64,000 nucleotides of DNA, from the NCBI RefSeq assembly GCF_900105245.1, contig NZ_FNSZ01000001.1, positions 5,082,001 through 5,146,000 of the forward strand. Reading direction: 5' to 3'. Positions 53,102 to 61,424 of the stretch are shown here, in pieces. A program made the position numbers and the translations under genes. Source of the stretch: Streptomyces sp. 1222.5 (lineage in GTDB: Bacteria > Actinomycetota > Actinomycetes > Streptomycetales > Streptomycetaceae). Under the pieces are notes generated by a model, which saw only the letters and a program-made list of their open reading frames with translations, searched no databases and had not been told where the DNA came from. How positions within the stretch are numbered: position 1 is the first letter of the stretch; every line of letters starts with the position of its first letter.

Positions 53102-54298
53102 ATGACCTCCTCGGCCTCGCTGGACGCGGCCCGTGCGCTGCTGCGCGAGTTCCCGGTCGTCGACGGACACAACGACCTGCCGTGGGCACTGCGCAAGCAG
53201 GCCGGCTACGACCTCGACGCCCTGGACATCGGCGGCCACCAGCACGACCGCCTGCACACCGACATCCCGCGGCTGCGCGAGGGCGGCGTCGGCGCGCAGT
53301 ACTGGTCGGTGTACGTGCCGTGCGAGCAGCCGGAGCCGGTCGCGGCGACGCTGGAGCAGATCGACTGCGTCCGGCGGATGCTGGCCCGCTACCCCGCCGA
53401 CCTGGCGCCCGCGCTGACCGCCGGGGACATGGAGGCGGCGCGCCGGGACGGCCGTATCGCCTCCCTGATGGGGGCCGAGGGCGGTCACTCCATCGCCAAC
53501 TCCCTCGGCACGCTGCGCGGGCTGTACGAGCTCGGGGTGCGGTACATGACGCTCACCCACAACTTCAACGTGGACTGGGCGGACTCGGCGACCGACGAGC
53601 CGAAGGCGGGCGGTCTCACCGCGTTCGGCCGTGAGGTCGTCCGGGAGATGAACCGGCTCGGCATGCTCGTCGACCTCTCGCACGTGGCGGCGACGACCAT
53701 GCGGGACGCGCTGGACGCCAGTTCCGCGCCGGTGGTCTTCTCGCACTCCTCCTCGCGCGCGGTGTGCGACCACCCGCGCAACATCCCCGACGACGTACTG
53801 GAGCGGCTGCCCGCCAACGGCGGCGTGGCGATGGTGACGTTCGTGCCGAAGTTCGTGCTCCAGGCGGCCGTGGACTGGACCGCCGCGGCCGACGACAACA
53901 TGCGCGCGCACGGCCTGCACCACCTGGACACCAGCCCCGAGGCGATGAAGATCCACCGGGAGTTCGAGGAGCGCACCCCGCGGCCGGTCGCCACGGTGTC
54001 CACCGTCGCGGACCACCTGGACCACATGCGCGAGGTGGCCGGCATCGACCACCTGGGCATCGGCGGCGACTACGACGGCACGGCGTTCACCCCGGACGGC
54101 CTGAACGACGTCTCCGGCTACCCGAACCTGCTCGCCGAGCTGCTGGACCGCGGCTGGTCCACGGCCGACCTGGCCAAGCTGACCTGGAAGAACGCGGTGC
54201 GGGTGCTCGGCGCGGCCGAGGACGTGGCGCGCGGCCTCCAGGCGACGCGCGCGGCGTCCATCGCCACGATCGAGTCGCTCGACGGCGCCGAGGGCTGA
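53102..54298 (+). CDS. Membrane dipeptidase, peptidase family M19
   Basis: A 398-aa zinc dipeptidase. [11 protein letters not shown] gives metal ligands H23 and D25 with E and later H residues ([24 protein letters not shown]). IGGDYDGT near the end is the family C-terminal block. It hydrolyses dipeptides, possibly D-amino-acid forms. ATG 53102 is preferred; GTG 53093 overlaps the purE stop and adds three residues. No lipoprotein or signal sequence is seen, so it is cytosolic. Confidence 0.9.
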   Translation: MTSSASLDAARALLREFPVVDGHNDLPWALRKQAGYDLDALDIGGHQHDRLHTDIPRLREGGVGAQYWSVYVPCEQPEPVAATLEQIDCVRRMLARYPADLAPALTAGDMEAARRDGRIASLMGAEGGHSIANSLGTLRGLYELGVRYMTLTHNFNVDWADSATDEPKAGGLTAFGREVVREMNRLGMLVDLSHVAATTMRDALDASSAPVVFSHSSSRAVCDHPRNIPDDVLERLPANGGVAMVTFVPKFVLQAAVDWTAAADDNMRAHGLHHLDTSPEAMKIHREFEERTPRPVATVSTVADHLDHMREVAGIDHLGIGGDYDGTAFTPDGLNDVSGYPNLLAELLDRGWSTADLAKLTWKNAVRVLGAAEDVARGLQATRAASIATIESLDGAEG

Positions 54299-54302
54299 GC
54301 GC

Positions 54303-54343
54303 CGAGGGCGGGGTGGCCGGCCGTGCCGGCCACCCCGCCCTCG
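54303..54343. terminator. Terminator between the dipeptidase and the VOC protein
   Basis: A 19-bp perfect stem (54303-54321 with 54325-54343) with a 3-base loop lies between convergent genes, 4 bases after the dipeptidase stop. It can serve both directions. Confidence 0.85.
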
Positions 54344-54370
54344 TGTATCCCGGTACGACTGCCGGACGGC

Positions 54371-54763
54371 TCAGGGCTCTTCGATCCGGCACAGGCAGAA
54401 CGGATGCCCGGCCGGGTCCGCGTACACCTGGAAGTCCTTCGTCTCCCGGTCCTCCAGGTCCAGCGGACGGGCCCCCAGTTCCAGGACCCGCTCGTGCGCG
54501 GTGTCGACCTCCGCCCAGGTCCGCCCCGCGTCGAAGTCGAGGTGGAACTGCTGGCCGTTGCGGTCCGCCCGCGGCCACTCCGGCGGAGTGTGGCCCTCGG
54601 CCCGCTGGAAGGCCAGCCGCGGCCCGTCCGGGACCTCCAGGACCACCCAGTCGTCGTCCTCGGCCTGCGGCGTGCCGCCGGCCACCGCCGCGTAGAAGGC
54701 GGCCAGCGCGTGCGGATCGGGACAGTCCAGCACCACGGAACGAAAGCGGGCGACGGACGCCAT
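54371..54763 (-). CDS. VOC-superfamily (glyoxalase/bleomycin-resistance fold) protein
   Basis: A 130-aa single-domain VOC protein (RFRSVVLDCPDPHALAAFY at the start, then VYADPAGHPFCLCRIEEP at the end). VOC folds bind metals and act as lyases, dioxygenases or sequestering proteins; the substrate cannot be told here. The ATG has GAGGAGGACACC upstream. A partial copy of its C-terminus lies 40 bases upstream. Confidence 0.85.
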   Translation of the reverse strand: MASVARFRSVVLDCPDPHALAAFYAAVAGGTPQAEDDDWVVLEVPDGPRLAFQRAEGHTPPEWPRADRNGQQFHLDFDAGRTWAEVDTAHERVLELGARPLDLEDRETKDFQVYADPAGHPFCLCRIEEP

Positions 54764-54800
54764 GGTGTCCTCCTCGGGGACGGTTCGACGGGCGCCTCGG

Positions 54801-54857
54801 TCAGCAGGCGCACAGACAGAACGGGTGCCCCGCGGGGGCGGCATAGACACGAAGCCG
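54801..54857 (-). pseudogene. Remnant copying the end of the VOC gene
   Basis: Reading minus-strand codons gives RLRVYAAPAGHPFCLCAC and a stop, against VYADPAGHPFCLCRIEEP and a stop in the intact neighbour. Similarity breaks down upstream of about residue R, and the following bases are unrelated. I take it as the tail of a second VOC gene, duplicated and mostly lost. Confidence 0.6.
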
Positions 54858-54887
54858 ACCGGCGCACGGGGATCGGGACGGCCGGGC

Positions 54888-54995
54888 GAGCTGGAACCGG
54901 TGCGGGACCTGCGCGAGTCGCTGCGGGCCGCGCTGCTCGCCCACGCCGGGCGCCCGCCGCACGGCCCGGTCGCCCCCCTCGGCACCTGTGAACGC
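54888..54995 (+). pseudogene. Possible CGNR-family regulator fragment
   Basis: The frame ELEPVRDLRESLRAALLAHAG resembles the N-terminal helix region of CGNR zinc-finger regulators (typically LRALREALRALLLAHAG), which are often found next to VOC genes in Streptomyces. The CGNR zinc motif itself and a proper start are absent. The assignment is tentative. Confidence 0.3.
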
Positions 54996-55044
54996 GGGGG
55001 AGTTCATCGGCCACGTATGTGCGCCGTGGTGCAGAATGCGGGAA

Positions 55045-55085
55045 GACGCCGGTTCGGCCGACTGAGCCTCGGCCGAACCGGCGTC
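55045..55085 (-). terminator. Terminator of the UDP-glucose dehydrogenase gene
   Basis: A 17-bp perfect stem (55045-55061 with 55069-55085) with a 7-base loop lies 64 bases past the stop on the minus strand, followed in that direction by TTCCC. Confidence 0.75.
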
Positions 55086-55148
55086 CCCTTCACGTGTGTC
55101 CGGGCGTCCGCGATCCCGGACGCCCCGAGGCCCGTCCCCGGGCGTCCG

Positions 55149-56492
55149 CTAGGCGGTGGGACGCCCCATCGCACGGTAGGTCCAGCCGGCCCGCCGCCAC
55201 AGCTCCGGATCGAGGGCGTTGCGCCCGTCCAGGAGCACCCGGTCCGTGGCGACCTCGCCGAGCGCCGCCGGGTCCAGCTCGCGGAACTCCCGCCACTCCG
55301 TCAGGTGCAGCACGATGTCGGCGCCGCGGACGGCCTCCAGCGCGGTCTCCGCGTAACCGAGGGTCGGGAAGACCTTGCGGGCGTTGTCCATGCCCTTCGG
55401 GTCGTACACCGTGACCTGGCCGCCCTGGAGGTGGATCTGGCCCGCCACGTTCAGCGCGGGCGAGTCGCGTACGTCGTCCGAGTCGGGCTTGAAGGTGGCG
55501 CCGAGCACCGCGACCCGCTTGCCGAGGAAGGAGCCCCCGCCGAGCGCCTCCCGGGCCATCTCGACCATCTGGCCGCGCCGGCGCATGTTGATGGAGTCGA
55601 TCTCCCGCAGGAAGGTCAGCGCCTGGTCCGCGCCCAGCTCCCCCGCCCGGGCCATGAACGCCCGGATGTCCTTGGGCAGGCAGCCACCGCCGAAGCCGAT
55701 CCCGGCGCGCAGGAACTTCTTCCCGATCCGGTCGTCGTACCCGATGGCCTCTGCCAGCCGCGCCACGTCACCGCCGCCGGCCTCGCACACCTCCGCCATC
55801 GCGTTGATGAACGAGATCTTGGTCGCGAGGAACGAGTTCGCCGCGGTCTTCACCAGCTCCGCGGTCGGGAAGTCGGTCACCACGAACGGCGTGCCCTCGC
55901 CGATCGGAGTCGCGTACACCTCCCGCAGCAGCTTCTCGGCACGCTCACTGCGCAACCCGGCCACGATCCGGTCGGGGTGCAGCGTGTCCTGCACGGCGAA
56001 ACCCTCGCGCAGGAACTCCGGGTTCCAGGCCAGCTCGGCGTCCGCCCCGGCCGGCGCGTGCTCGGCGAGGTACGCGGCCAGCCGGTCGGCCGAACCCACC
56101 GGCACCGTCGACTTGCCGACCACCAGGGCCGGGCCGCGCAGATGGGGGGCGAGCGAGGCGATCGCCGAGTCGACGTACGACATGTCGCAGGCGTACTCGC
56201 CGTGCTTCTGCGGGGTGTTCACGCACACGAAGTGCACATCGCCGAAGGCGCCGGCCTCGGCCCAGTCGGTGGTGAAGCGCAGCCGCCCCGAGGCGCCCTC
56301 GAAGCCGGCCACGTGCCGGCGCAGCAGCTCCTCCAGGCCCGGCTCGAACATCGGCGTCTCGCCGCGCTCCAGCATGGCGATCTTCTCGGGTACGACATCG
56401 AGCCCCAGCACCTCGAAGCCGAGCTCGGCCATGGCCGCGGCGTGCGTGGCGCCGAGATAGCCGGTGCCGATCACGGTGATCTTCAGGCTCAT
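55149..56492 (-). CDS. UDP-glucose 6-dehydrogenase
   Basis: Oxidises UDP-glucose to UDP-glucuronate with NAD+ for surface polysaccharides. The 447-aa protein has the Rossmann motif GTGYLG (9-14) and the catalytic C271 in IGFGGGCLPKD. VNTPQKHGEYACDMSYVDSA and the C-terminal LGATFKPDSDDVRDSP are typical. Symbols ugd, udg or tuaD would all fit. It is divergent from the acyl-CoA dehydrogenase gene. Confidence 0.93.
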   Translation of the reverse strand: MSLKITVIGTGYLGATHAAAMAELGFEVLGLDVVPEKIAMLERGETPMFEPGLEELLRRHVAGFEGASGRLRFTTDWAEAGAFGDVHFVCVNTPQKHGEYACDMSYVDSAIASLAPHLRGPALVVGKSTVPVGSADRLAAYLAEHAPAGADAELAWNPEFLREGFAVQDTLHPDRIVAGLRSERAEKLLREVYATPIGEGTPFVVTDFPTAELVKTAANSFLATKISFINAMAEVCEAGGGDVARLAEAIGYDDRIGKKFLRAGIGFGGGCLPKDIRAFMARAGELGADQALTFLREIDSINMRRRGQMVEMAREALGGGSFLGKRVAVLGATFKPDSDDVRDSPALNVAGQIHLQGGQVTVYDPKGMDNARKVFPTLGYAETALEAVRGADIVLHLTEWREFRELDPAALGEVATDRVLLDGRNALDPELWRRAGWTYRAMGRPTA

Positions 56493-56618
56493 GGGGGTGC
56501 GCTCCAGCCGGTGGACTCTCTCGTGCGGGCCCGAGCATAGCCGGGCCGTCCACCGGGCAATTTCCCGCTGTCGCGTAGGTCACGTAGGCGTCCCGTCGGC
56601 GGCCCTCTAAAATTTGAG

Positions 56619-56632
56619 TTACTTAACGGTAA
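56619..56632. promoter_or_regulatory. Operator-like inverted repeat in an AT-rich spacer
   Basis: TTAC-TTAACG-GTAA (56619-56632) is the core of an unusually AT-rich stretch (56608-56640) in the 180-base spacer between the dehydrogenase and acyl-CoA dehydrogenase genes. Such sites are typical for TetR- or FadR-type repressors of fatty acid genes. No such regulator is adjacent. Confidence 0.4.
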
Positions 56633-56672
56633 TTAGCGTCAGTATCACTGTGTCTTTGGAGCGTGAGAGACC

Positions 56673-57830
56673 GTGGCCGGATCGGCTGACTTCGACCTGT
56701 ACCGCCTGTCCGAGGAGCACGACATGCTCCGGGACGCCGTCCGCTCCCTGGTCGAGGCGAAGATCGCGCCGTACGCCGCGGCGGTCGACGAGGAGGCACG
56801 CTTCCCGCAGGAGGCGCTGGACGCCCTCGTGGCCAACGACCTGCACGCCGTGCACGTCCCCGAGGAGTACGGCGGCGCCGGCGCCGACGCGCTCGCCACC
56901 GTCATCGTGATCGAGGAGGTGGCCCGCGCGTGCGTGTCCTCCTCCCTCATCCCCGCGGTGAACAAGCTGGGCTCCCTGCCGGTGATCCTCTCCGGCTCCG
57001 AGGACCTGAAGAAGAAGTACCTCGCCCCGCTCGCCAAGGGCGAGGGGATGTTCTCGTACTGCCTCTCCGAGCCCGAGGCGGGCTCCGACGCGGCCGGCAT
57101 GAAGACCAAGGCCGTCCGTGACGGCGACCACTGGATCCTGAACGGCGTGAAGCGCTGGATCACCAACGCGGGCGTCTCCGAGTACTACACGGTCATGGCC
57201 GTCACCGACCCGACGAAGCGCTCCAAGGGCATCTCCGCCTTCGTCGTCGAGAAGTCGGACCCGGGCGTCTCCTTCGGCGCCCCGGAGAAGAAGCTCGGCA
57301 TCAAGGGCTCCCCGACCCGCGAGGTCTACTTCGACAACGTCCGCATCCCCGCCGACCGCATGATCGGCGAGGAGGGCACCGGCTTCGCCACGGCGATGAA
57401 GACCCTCGACCACACCCGCATCACCATCGCCGCCCAGGCGCTCGGCGTCGCGCAGGGCGCCCTCGACTACGCCAAGGGCTACGTCCAGGAGCGCAAGCAG
57501 TTCGGCAAGCCGATCGCCGACTTCCAGGGCATCCAGTTCATGCTGGCCGACATGGCCATGAAGATCGCCGCCGCCCGCGCCCTGACCTACCAGGCCGCGG
57601 CCGCCTCCGAGCGCGGCGACAGCGACCTCACCTTCCAGGGCGCGGCCGCCAAGTGCTTCGCCTCGGACGTGGCGATGGAGGTCACGACGGACGCCGTCCA
57701 GCTCCTCGGCGGGTACGGCTACACCCGCGACTACCCGGTCGAGCGCATGATGCGCGATGCGAAGATCACCCAGATCTACGAAGGCACGAACCAGGTCCAG
57801 CGGATCGTGATGGCGCGCAACCTGCCGTAG
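56673..57830 (+). CDS. Acyl-CoA dehydrogenase
   Basis: FAD-dependent first step of beta-oxidation. The 385-aa protein shows CLSEPEAGSDAAGM, WITNAG, RKQFGKPIADFQGIQ and the catalytic base E370 in IYEGTNQVQRI. The GTG is preceded by GGAGCGTGAGAGACC. Chain length preference cannot be read. A palindromic terminator follows. Confidence 0.95.
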   Translation: MAGSADFDLYRLSEEHDMLRDAVRSLVEAKIAPYAAAVDEEARFPQEALDALVANDLHAVHVPEEYGGAGADALATVIVIEEVARACVSSSLIPAVNKLGSLPVILSGSEDLKKKYLAPLAKGEGMFSYCLSEPEAGSDAAGMKTKAVRDGDHWILNGVKRWITNAGVSEYYTVMAVTDPTKRSKGISAFVVEKSDPGVSFGAPEKKLGIKGSPTREVYFDNVRIPADRMIGEEGTGFATAMKTLDHTRITIAAQALGVAQGALDYAKGYVQERKQFGKPIADFQGIQFMLADMAMKIAAARALTYQAAAASERGDSDLTFQGAAAKCFASDVAMEVTTDAVQLLGGYGYTRDYPVERMMRDAKITQIYEGTNQVQRIVMARNLP

Positions 57831-57854
57831 CGGCCAGGGAATCCGGACACCGGC

Positions 57855-57880
57855 GAGAGGCGCCCCGCGGGGCGCCTCTC
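57855..57880 (+). terminator. Terminator after the acyl-CoA dehydrogenase gene
   Basis: A 26-base perfect palindrome (57855-57880), an 11-bp stem with CGCG loop, 25 bases after the stop. It separates the gene from the Cys-rich protein gene. Confidence 0.75.
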
Positions 57881-57981
57881 GTGCGTCCGTAGGGCGGTAG
57901 GTCGACATGCGGGGCGGCACTTCCCGACGTAGGACGGAAGCACACAGGATCCGTCCAGGGTCCCTGCCGCGAGGAGGAGCC

Positions 57982-58356
57982 ATGACCCAGTCCCAGTCCC
58001 GTTCCGGCACGATGACCGCCCTCACCCCGCAGATGCAGGAGTGCATCGCCGCCTGCATGGACTGCCACAGCATGTGCGAGGAGACCATGAGCTCCTGCAT
58101 GCAGAAGGGTGGCCAGGCGCAGATGCAGGTCATGCGCGCGCTCATGGACTGCTCCGAGACGACCCGCATGTGCGCCGACATGATGATGCGGCGCTCGCCC
58201 ATGGCGGCGGAGATGTGCGCGATGTGCGCGAAGGTCTGCGACATGTGCGCCGAGGCGTGTATGTCCATGCCGGACGACGAGATGATGATGCGCTGTGCCG
58301 AGGCGTGTCGCCGCTGCGCGGAGACCTGTCGCGCGATGGCGGGCGCCGGTATGTGA
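57982..58356 (+). CDS. Four-helix Cys/Met-rich copper-storage-like protein (DUF326, Csp-like)
   Basis: A 124-aa protein with 16 Cys and 25 Met by my count, in repeated CxxC-type helices (ECIAACMDCHSMC, EMCAMCAKVCDMCAEAC, RCAEACRRCAETC). This is the Csp/DUF326 pattern, in which Cys line the inside of a four-helix bundle and hold many Cu(I) ions. No signal peptide, so it is likely cytosolic (Csp3-like). ATG 57982 has GAGGAGGAGCC upstream. No copper regulator or transporter is adjacent. Confidence 0.85.
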   Translation: MTQSQSRSGTMTALTPQMQECIAACMDCHSMCEETMSSCMQKGGQAQMQVMRALMDCSETTRMCADMMMRRSPMAAEMCAMCAKVCDMCAEACMSMPDDEMMMRCAEACRRCAETCRAMAGAGM

Positions 58357-58370
58357 CCGGTCCGGACGTC

Positions 58371-58402
58371 GGTCGAGGGCACCCCCCGGGGTGCCCTCGA
58401 TC
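58371..58402 (+). terminator. Terminator after the Cys-rich protein gene
   Basis: A 12-bp perfect stem (58373-58384 with 58389-58400), extended by two more pairs, starts 15 bases after the stop and ends 22 bases before the methyltransferase ATG. Confidence 0.7.
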
Positions 58403-58424
58403 ATGTGTACGGCAGGCTGGCCGC

Positions 58425-59264
58425 ATGACGACCACCGACGCGACCGACGCCTTCGACGCCGCCGAGCGGGCCATGTGGGCGGGCCGTACCGAGGCGTACG
58501 CGCGCGGCTTCGGCCGGCTGTGCGCGCACCCGGTGCCCGCCCTGCTGGACGCGGCCGGGGTCGCGGCCGGGACGCGGGTGCTCGACGTCGGCACGGGCAC
58601 CGGCACGGCGGCGCTGGCGGCGGGGGAGCGGGGCGCGCTGGTGCGGGCCGTGGACGCCGACGCCGGGATGGTGGCCGAGGCTCGCCGGCGCGGGGTCGCC
58701 GCCGAGGTCGCCGTACTGCCCGGGCTGCCCTTCGGGGACGGCGAGTTCGACGCCGTGCTCGGCAACTTCGTGCTGAACCACGTCGGCCGGCCCCGTGCCG
58801 CCCTCGCCGAGCTGCGCCGTGTGCTGCGCCCCGGCGGCCGGCTGGCCGTGACGCTGTGGGGCGCCCGGCGCGGCGCCGGGCAGGACCTGCTCGGGCGGGC
58901 CCTGGCGGCGGGCGGCGCGGTACCGCCGTCGTACCTGCCGCGGCTGGACCCCGCCGAGGACTTCGCCCGCACCCCGGACGGTCTCGCCGGCCTGCTCGCC
59001 GAGGCCGGCTTCACCGGCGCCGGGGCGGCGGAACTGGCCTGGGACCACCGGACGACCGTCGAGGAGTGGTGGGGCGGCGCGGCCGGCGGGGTCGCCACCG
59101 TGGGCCTGGTCCTGACCTCGCAGGAGGCCGGCACCGTGGCGGCGGTCCGGCGGGAGTACGAGCGGCTGTGCGCCGCCTTCGTGCCCGGGGACGCCGGGAA
59201 CGCCGATGGGGAAGGACCGCTGGCCCTTCCCCATGTGGCGCTGCTCGCACGCGCGGTGCGCTAG
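58425..59264 (+). CDS. Class I SAM-dependent methyltransferase
   Basis: A 279-aa protein. SAM motif I VLDVGTGTG at 52-60, the acidic end of strand 2 (AVDADAGMV), LPFGDGEFDAVLGNFVLNHV and LRRVLRPGGRLAVT. The fold resembles UbiE-type enzymes; substrate unknown. Its TAG and the TAG of the convergent LCP gene share the sequence CTAG. No ribosome-binding site is evident just before ATG (GGCAGGCTGGCCGC). Confidence 0.88.
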   Translation: MTTTDATDAFDAAERAMWAGRTEAYARGFGRLCAHPVPALLDAAGVAAGTRVLDVGTGTGTAALAAGERGALVRAVDADAGMVAEARRRGVAAEVAVLPGLPFGDGEFDAVLGNFVLNHVGRPRAALAELRRVLRPGGRLAVTLWGARRGAGQDLLGRALAAGGAVPPSYLPRLDPAEDFARTPDGLAGLLAEAGFTGAGAAELAWDHRTTVEEWWGGAAGGVATVGLVLTSQEAGTVAAVRREYERLCAAFVPGDAGNADGEGPLALPHVALLARAVR

Positions 59265-60577
59265 TTGCTGGAGACGGTGACCTTCTCGTCGTTGTTCAGC
59301 TGGCTCACGAGGGTCTTCACCTTCGCCTTGTCCCAGACGAGGTTGCCGCCGGAGGAGCCGGAGATCGGCATGTTCATCGACGTGCCGTCACCGCTGTTGA
59401 CGCCCTTCATCGCCCAGAACATCGAGGCCAGGTCCCACAGGCCCATGTCCTTGTCGACGATCAGGGAGTCCAGGCCCGCGCCCATGGTCGGGTAGAACTT
59501 GAACGGGTTGAGCACCGTGGACGGCGTGGCCACCTGGTGGGCCAGGGCGGCGAGGAACTTCTGCTGGTTCTTGGTGCGCTGCAGGTCCGAGGCGGCGAAC
59601 GCGTGCCGGGTGCGGACGAAGGCGAGAGCCTGCTGGCCGTCCAGGGTCTGCTTGCCGCTCTTGAAGTCGGCGCCGGACCACTTGTCCTTGAAACCCTTGT
59701 CGATGTCTATGTCGACACCGCCCACCGCGTCCACGATGTTCGCGAAGCCCTGGAAGCCGATCTCCACGTAGTGGTCGATGTGCAGGCCGGTGTTGAACTC
59801 GATCGCGCGGACCAGCAGCGTCGGCCCGTCCTCGGCGTAGGCGGCGTTCAGCTTCGTGTGCCGGCCGCGCGCGGGATAGGTCTTCCCGGACGTCGACCCC
59901 TTGTACGACGGGATCTCCACGTCCGAGTCGCGCGGCAGCGAGATCAGCGTGTCGCCGTTGTCGCCGACGTGCAGGATCATCATCGAGTCCGTGCGTTTGC
60001 CCTCGGCGCCACCGGTGTGCAGCTTCTTCTCGTCCGCCTTGGACATGCCCTCACGGCTGTCCGAGCCGACGATCAGGTAGTTGGTGCCGTCGCCCGACTC
60101 CGGCCGGTCGATGACCGTCCCCAGGTCGACCTCGCGGCGCAGCTTGGAGTCGGCCCAGAAGTACGTCCCGACGGATGTGACGACCAACACGGTCGCCAGC
60201 GTGATCACCGTCCACTTGATGCGGCGCCGCCAGTTCGGGGCGGGGCGCGGAGCCCGGGTGGGCGCGCCCTGCGGCCCGCCGGGGCCGCCACCGCCGTAGA
60301 CCTGGCCGGTGTTGTAGCCGCTGTCGTAGTCGTCGTGGCCGGGGCCGTCGTCGTAGCCCCGGCCGTCGACGTACGACGGCTGCTGCGGGACGCCGTTGCC
60401 GTACGGCGGTGCCGCCGGACCGGGGTCGCCGTAGCCGGAGCGCTGGCCGGGCGGTACCGCCGGGCCGCGCCGCACCTGACGCATCACGCGGGCGCCCTCC
60501 GGCTGCGAGCCGGCACTGCCGCGTCCGTAGCGCGGGCCGCGGTTGTCGTCGGACCATCCCTGGGGCCAGTCATTCAT
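59261..60577 (-). CDS. LytR-CpsA-Psr (LCP) family protein
   Basis: A 438-aa membrane protein that attaches teichoic acids or other glycopolymers to peptidoglycan. Residues 1-115 are a Gly/Pro/Tyr-rich cytosolic tail, TM at about 120-141, then the LCP catalytic domain: GSDSREG (D173, R175), KRTDS (D197), ISLPRD (R216) and RTRHAFAASDLQR. No LytR_C domain follows. ATG 60577 is the start MNDWPQGWSD. It is divergent from the thioesterase gene. Confidence 0.9.
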   Translation of the reverse strand: MNDWPQGWSDDNRGPRYGRGSAGSQPEGARVMRQVRRGPAVPPGQRSGYGDPGPAAPPYGNGVPQQPSYVDGRGYDDGPGHDDYDSGYNTGQVYGGGGPGGPQGAPTRAPRPAPNWRRRIKWTVITLATVLVVTSVGTYFWADSKLRREVDLGTVIDRPESGDGTNYLIVGSDSREGMSKADEKKLHTGGAEGKRTDSMMILHVGDNGDTLISLPRDSDVEIPSYKGSTSGKTYPARGRHTKLNAAYAEDGPTLLVRAIEFNTGLHIDHYVEIGFQGFANIVDAVGGVDIDIDKGFKDKWSGADFKSGKQTLDGQQALAFVRTRHAFAASDLQRTKNQQKFLAALAHQVATPSTVLNPFKFYPTMGAGLDSLIVDKDMGLWDLASMFWAMKGVNSGDGTSMNMPISGSSGGNLVWDKAKVKTLVSQLNNDEKVTVSSN

Positions 60578-60696
60578 GCGGACCAGTGTGCAGGGCGCGG
60601 GTGTGTGCCTTACAAGGCCTGTCGGAAAATCAGAGCGGCGCTGTTGCCAAGCTGACACAAATTCCGCGAATGTCGCTTCGGCATAAGGTGGAGGGC

Positions 60697-61245
60697 ATGA
60701 CAGACCTGGCCACGGACACGGAAACCGACATCCCGGGCAAGCCCACGTCCGCCTCCCGCACCACGCTCAGCCACATCATGACCCACAACGACACCAACCT
60801 GCTGGGAACGGTGCACGGCGGCGTGATCATGAAGCTCGTCGACGACGCCGCGGGCGCCGTGGCCGGCCGGCACTCCGGCGGTCCCGCCGTCACCGCGTCC
60901 ATGGACGAGATGGTGTTCCTGGAGCCGGTCCGCGTCGGCGATCTGGTCCATGTGAAGGCTCAGGTGAACTGGACCGGGCGGACCTCCATGGAGGTCGGTG
61001 TCCGGGTCCTCGCGGAGCGCTGGAACGAGTCGACCCCGGCCACCCAGGTCGGCTCGGCCTACCTGGTCTTCGCGGCGGTCGACGGCGACGGCAAACCGCG
61101 CAGGGTGCCGCCGGTGGTCCCGGAGACCGAGCGGGACCGCCGCCGCTACCAGGAGGCCCAGATCCGCCGCACCCACCGCCTGGCCCGCCGCCGTGCGATC
61201 CGCGAGCTGCGTGAGAAGCGCGCCGCCGAAGGCTTCCAGGACTAG
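60697..61245 (+). CDS. Acyl-CoA thioesterase, hotdog fold
   Basis: A 182-aa YciA/ACOT-type thioesterase. HNDTNLLGTVHGGVIMKLVDD has N34, H40 and D49/D50 of the active site. MVFLEPVRVGDLVHVKAQVNW is the second hotdog half, and a basic C-terminal helix follows (RRYQEAQIRRTHRLARRRA). ATG 60697 (GGAGGGC before it) gives MTDLATDTET; ATG 60670 is possible. It hydrolyses acyl-CoA in the cytosol. Confidence 0.9.
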   Translation: MTDLATDTETDIPGKPTSASRTTLSHIMTHNDTNLLGTVHGGVIMKLVDDAAGAVAGRHSGGPAVTASMDEMVFLEPVRVGDLVHVKAQVNWTGRTSMEVGVRVLAERWNESTPATQVGSAYLVFAAVDGDGKPRRVPPVVPETERDRRRYQEAQIRRTHRLARRRAIRELREKRAAEGFQD

Positions 61246-61424
61246 TAACTGCCGTGCTTTGCAGGGGGGTTGTGCGGAAGTGGGAAGTATCACGCCTGGC
61301 TTCCGTTTGAGACCTGTGGGGATAGTGTGAGCGATCCGGTGGGCGGCCGTGCGGGCTGCCGCCGTCCTACAGGTGGAGAGTGAGGCGGGGCACTCGTCGT
61401 GTGCCCGCGACGGGGGGCTGAGGC

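Larger units (their letters stand above)
54764..55148. other. 385-base region with decayed gene remnants
   Basis: Between the VOC gene and the UDP-glucose dehydrogenase gene. It holds a VOC C-terminal remnant on the minus strand, a possible CGNR-like fragment on the plus strand and the terminator of the dehydrogenase gene. No intact gene is supported. Confidence 0.5.

Noticed and set aside
58295-60655. Plus-strand open frame of 786 codons across the methyltransferase and an LCP gene
   Set aside because: It crosses a convergent gene junction, and the products on the other frames have intact motifs. Its composition (Arg/Gly-rich, low complexity) is typical of a shadow frame.
60684-60697. Leaderless start for the thioesterase gene (TAAGGT-N7-ATG)
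   Set aside because: The spacing fits, but GGAGGGC directly before the ATG could act as a Shine-Dalgarno sequence, so the case is not clear.
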